From: Actinomycetota bacterium | Lineage (GTDB): Bacteria > Cyanobacteriota > Vampirovibrionia > Obscuribacterales > Obscuribacteraceae | Direction of reading: 5' to 3' | Assembly (NCBI GenBank): GCA_903970355.1 | Contig: CAJCIF010000034.1 | Coordinates: forward strand, 1-5,304 | Length of the DNA: 5,304 nt | In this document: piece after piece, positions 4,915-5,304 of the stretch | Numbering within the stretch: position 1 is the stretch's first letter | Layout of the letters: the number at the start of each line of letters is the position of its first letter | Made by a program: the position numbers and the translations under genes | Notes under the pieces: model-generated | Database searches by the model: none | Seen by the model: only the letters and a program-made list of their open reading frames with translations | What the model was told of the DNA's origin: nothing

Positions 4915-5304
4915 AATCGCCCCCTCGACCTTTTAGCCTTTTTGCCGACGTCTGATCTTGGCTCAAATTTCAGTCAACGCAGCAAGTCAGAAAAAAGAGC
5001 AAACGCACTCGCCCCAATCTTGTCTTTTTGCCAATTCTCAATTGACTGATTTTGGCCCTAATTTCAGTCAATGTAGCAAGTCAGAAATAGGACAAGTCGG
5101 CTCGCTACGCACGTCTTTCTGCGACATTCGCAGATGACTGATTTTGGCTCAAATTTCAGTCAAAGTAGCGCGTCAGAAAAAAGAGCAAGCACGTTGGCCC
5201 CAAATCATGTCTTTTTGCATTTCCTCAGTCGACTGATTTTGGCGCTAATTTCAGTCAACCTAGTAGGTCAGAAAAAAGAGCAAGCGGGCAGCAGCTACTA
5301 TTTC
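4915..5304. repeat. array of four ~93-bp dyad-containing repeats plus a partial unit, running off the window
   Basis: Units start at 4950, 5044, 5136 and 5231 (spacing 94, 92 and 95 bp). A partial unit precedes them (about 4915-4949, with the shared CTTTTTGCC). Each unit opens with GACTGA, then 14 nt of the form TTTTGGCnCnAATT, then TCAGTC; unit 1 has a decayed left arm (GTCTGATC). Next come a conserved tract AGCAAGTCAGAAAAAAGAGC (changed in unit 2), a variable stretch of about 20 bp, and a conserved GTCTTTTTGC. The outer arms are complementary: ATTGACTGA and TCAATCAGT-type arms reach 9 bp in unit 2 (5041-5049 with 5064-5072). Unit 4 is cut by the window end. No ORF is shared by the units. 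This is not a CRISPR array, because the inter-dyad sequence is also conserved. Confidence 0.88.

Noticed and set aside
4915..5304. CRISPR array with palindromic repeats
   Set aside because: The dyad-containing repeat is about 26-28 bp, but the roughly 65 bp between dyads is also conserved among copies, unlike spacers, and no cas gene is present.

Overview
This window is a stretch of bacterial chromosome of moderate GC, with compact bacterial genes and Shine-Dalgarno sites before at least three of them. Nothing in it fixes the taxon. The mix of HEAT-repeat protein, exported Cys-rich copper-binding protein, free-standing NERD protein and orphan hypothetical proteins is reminiscent of environmental genomes such as the Melainabacteria/Obscuribacter type, but that is only an impression.

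Layout: (1) 1-693 (+) is the 3' part of a HEAT-repeat protein. (2) 2352-733 (-) is a probable two-gene operon. A PD-(D/E)XK NERD-domain protein comes first, followed 27 bp later by a beta-hydroxyacid dehydrogenase (3-hydroxyisobutyrate dehydrogenase/glyoxylate reductase superfamily). (3) 2353-2808 has no convincing gene. It holds four tandem 20-bp units that resemble the terminal repeats of an IS21-type element, a perfect 9-bp hairpin, and a plausible promoter for the next gene. (4) 2809-3216 (+) is an exported four-helix-bundle Cys-rich protein (DUF326/Csp family) with 13 cysteines in the mature part, closed by a strong intrinsic terminator at 3264-3302. (5) 3404-4189 (+) and 4785-4204 (-) are two convergent, cysteine-free hypothetical genes separated by 14 bp. 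(6) 4786-5304 has no gene. From about 4915 to the window end it carries an array of four related units of about 93 bp, preceded by a partial unit. Each unit has a dyad GACTGA-N14-TCAGTC (one arm decayed in the first unit). The complete units 1-3 also have a second, longer hairpin whose loop varies between copies.

No single pathway links these genes. The clearest functional call is copper(I) storage or sequestration by the Csp-like protein. The most unusual structure is the repeat array at the right edge, which continues past the window.
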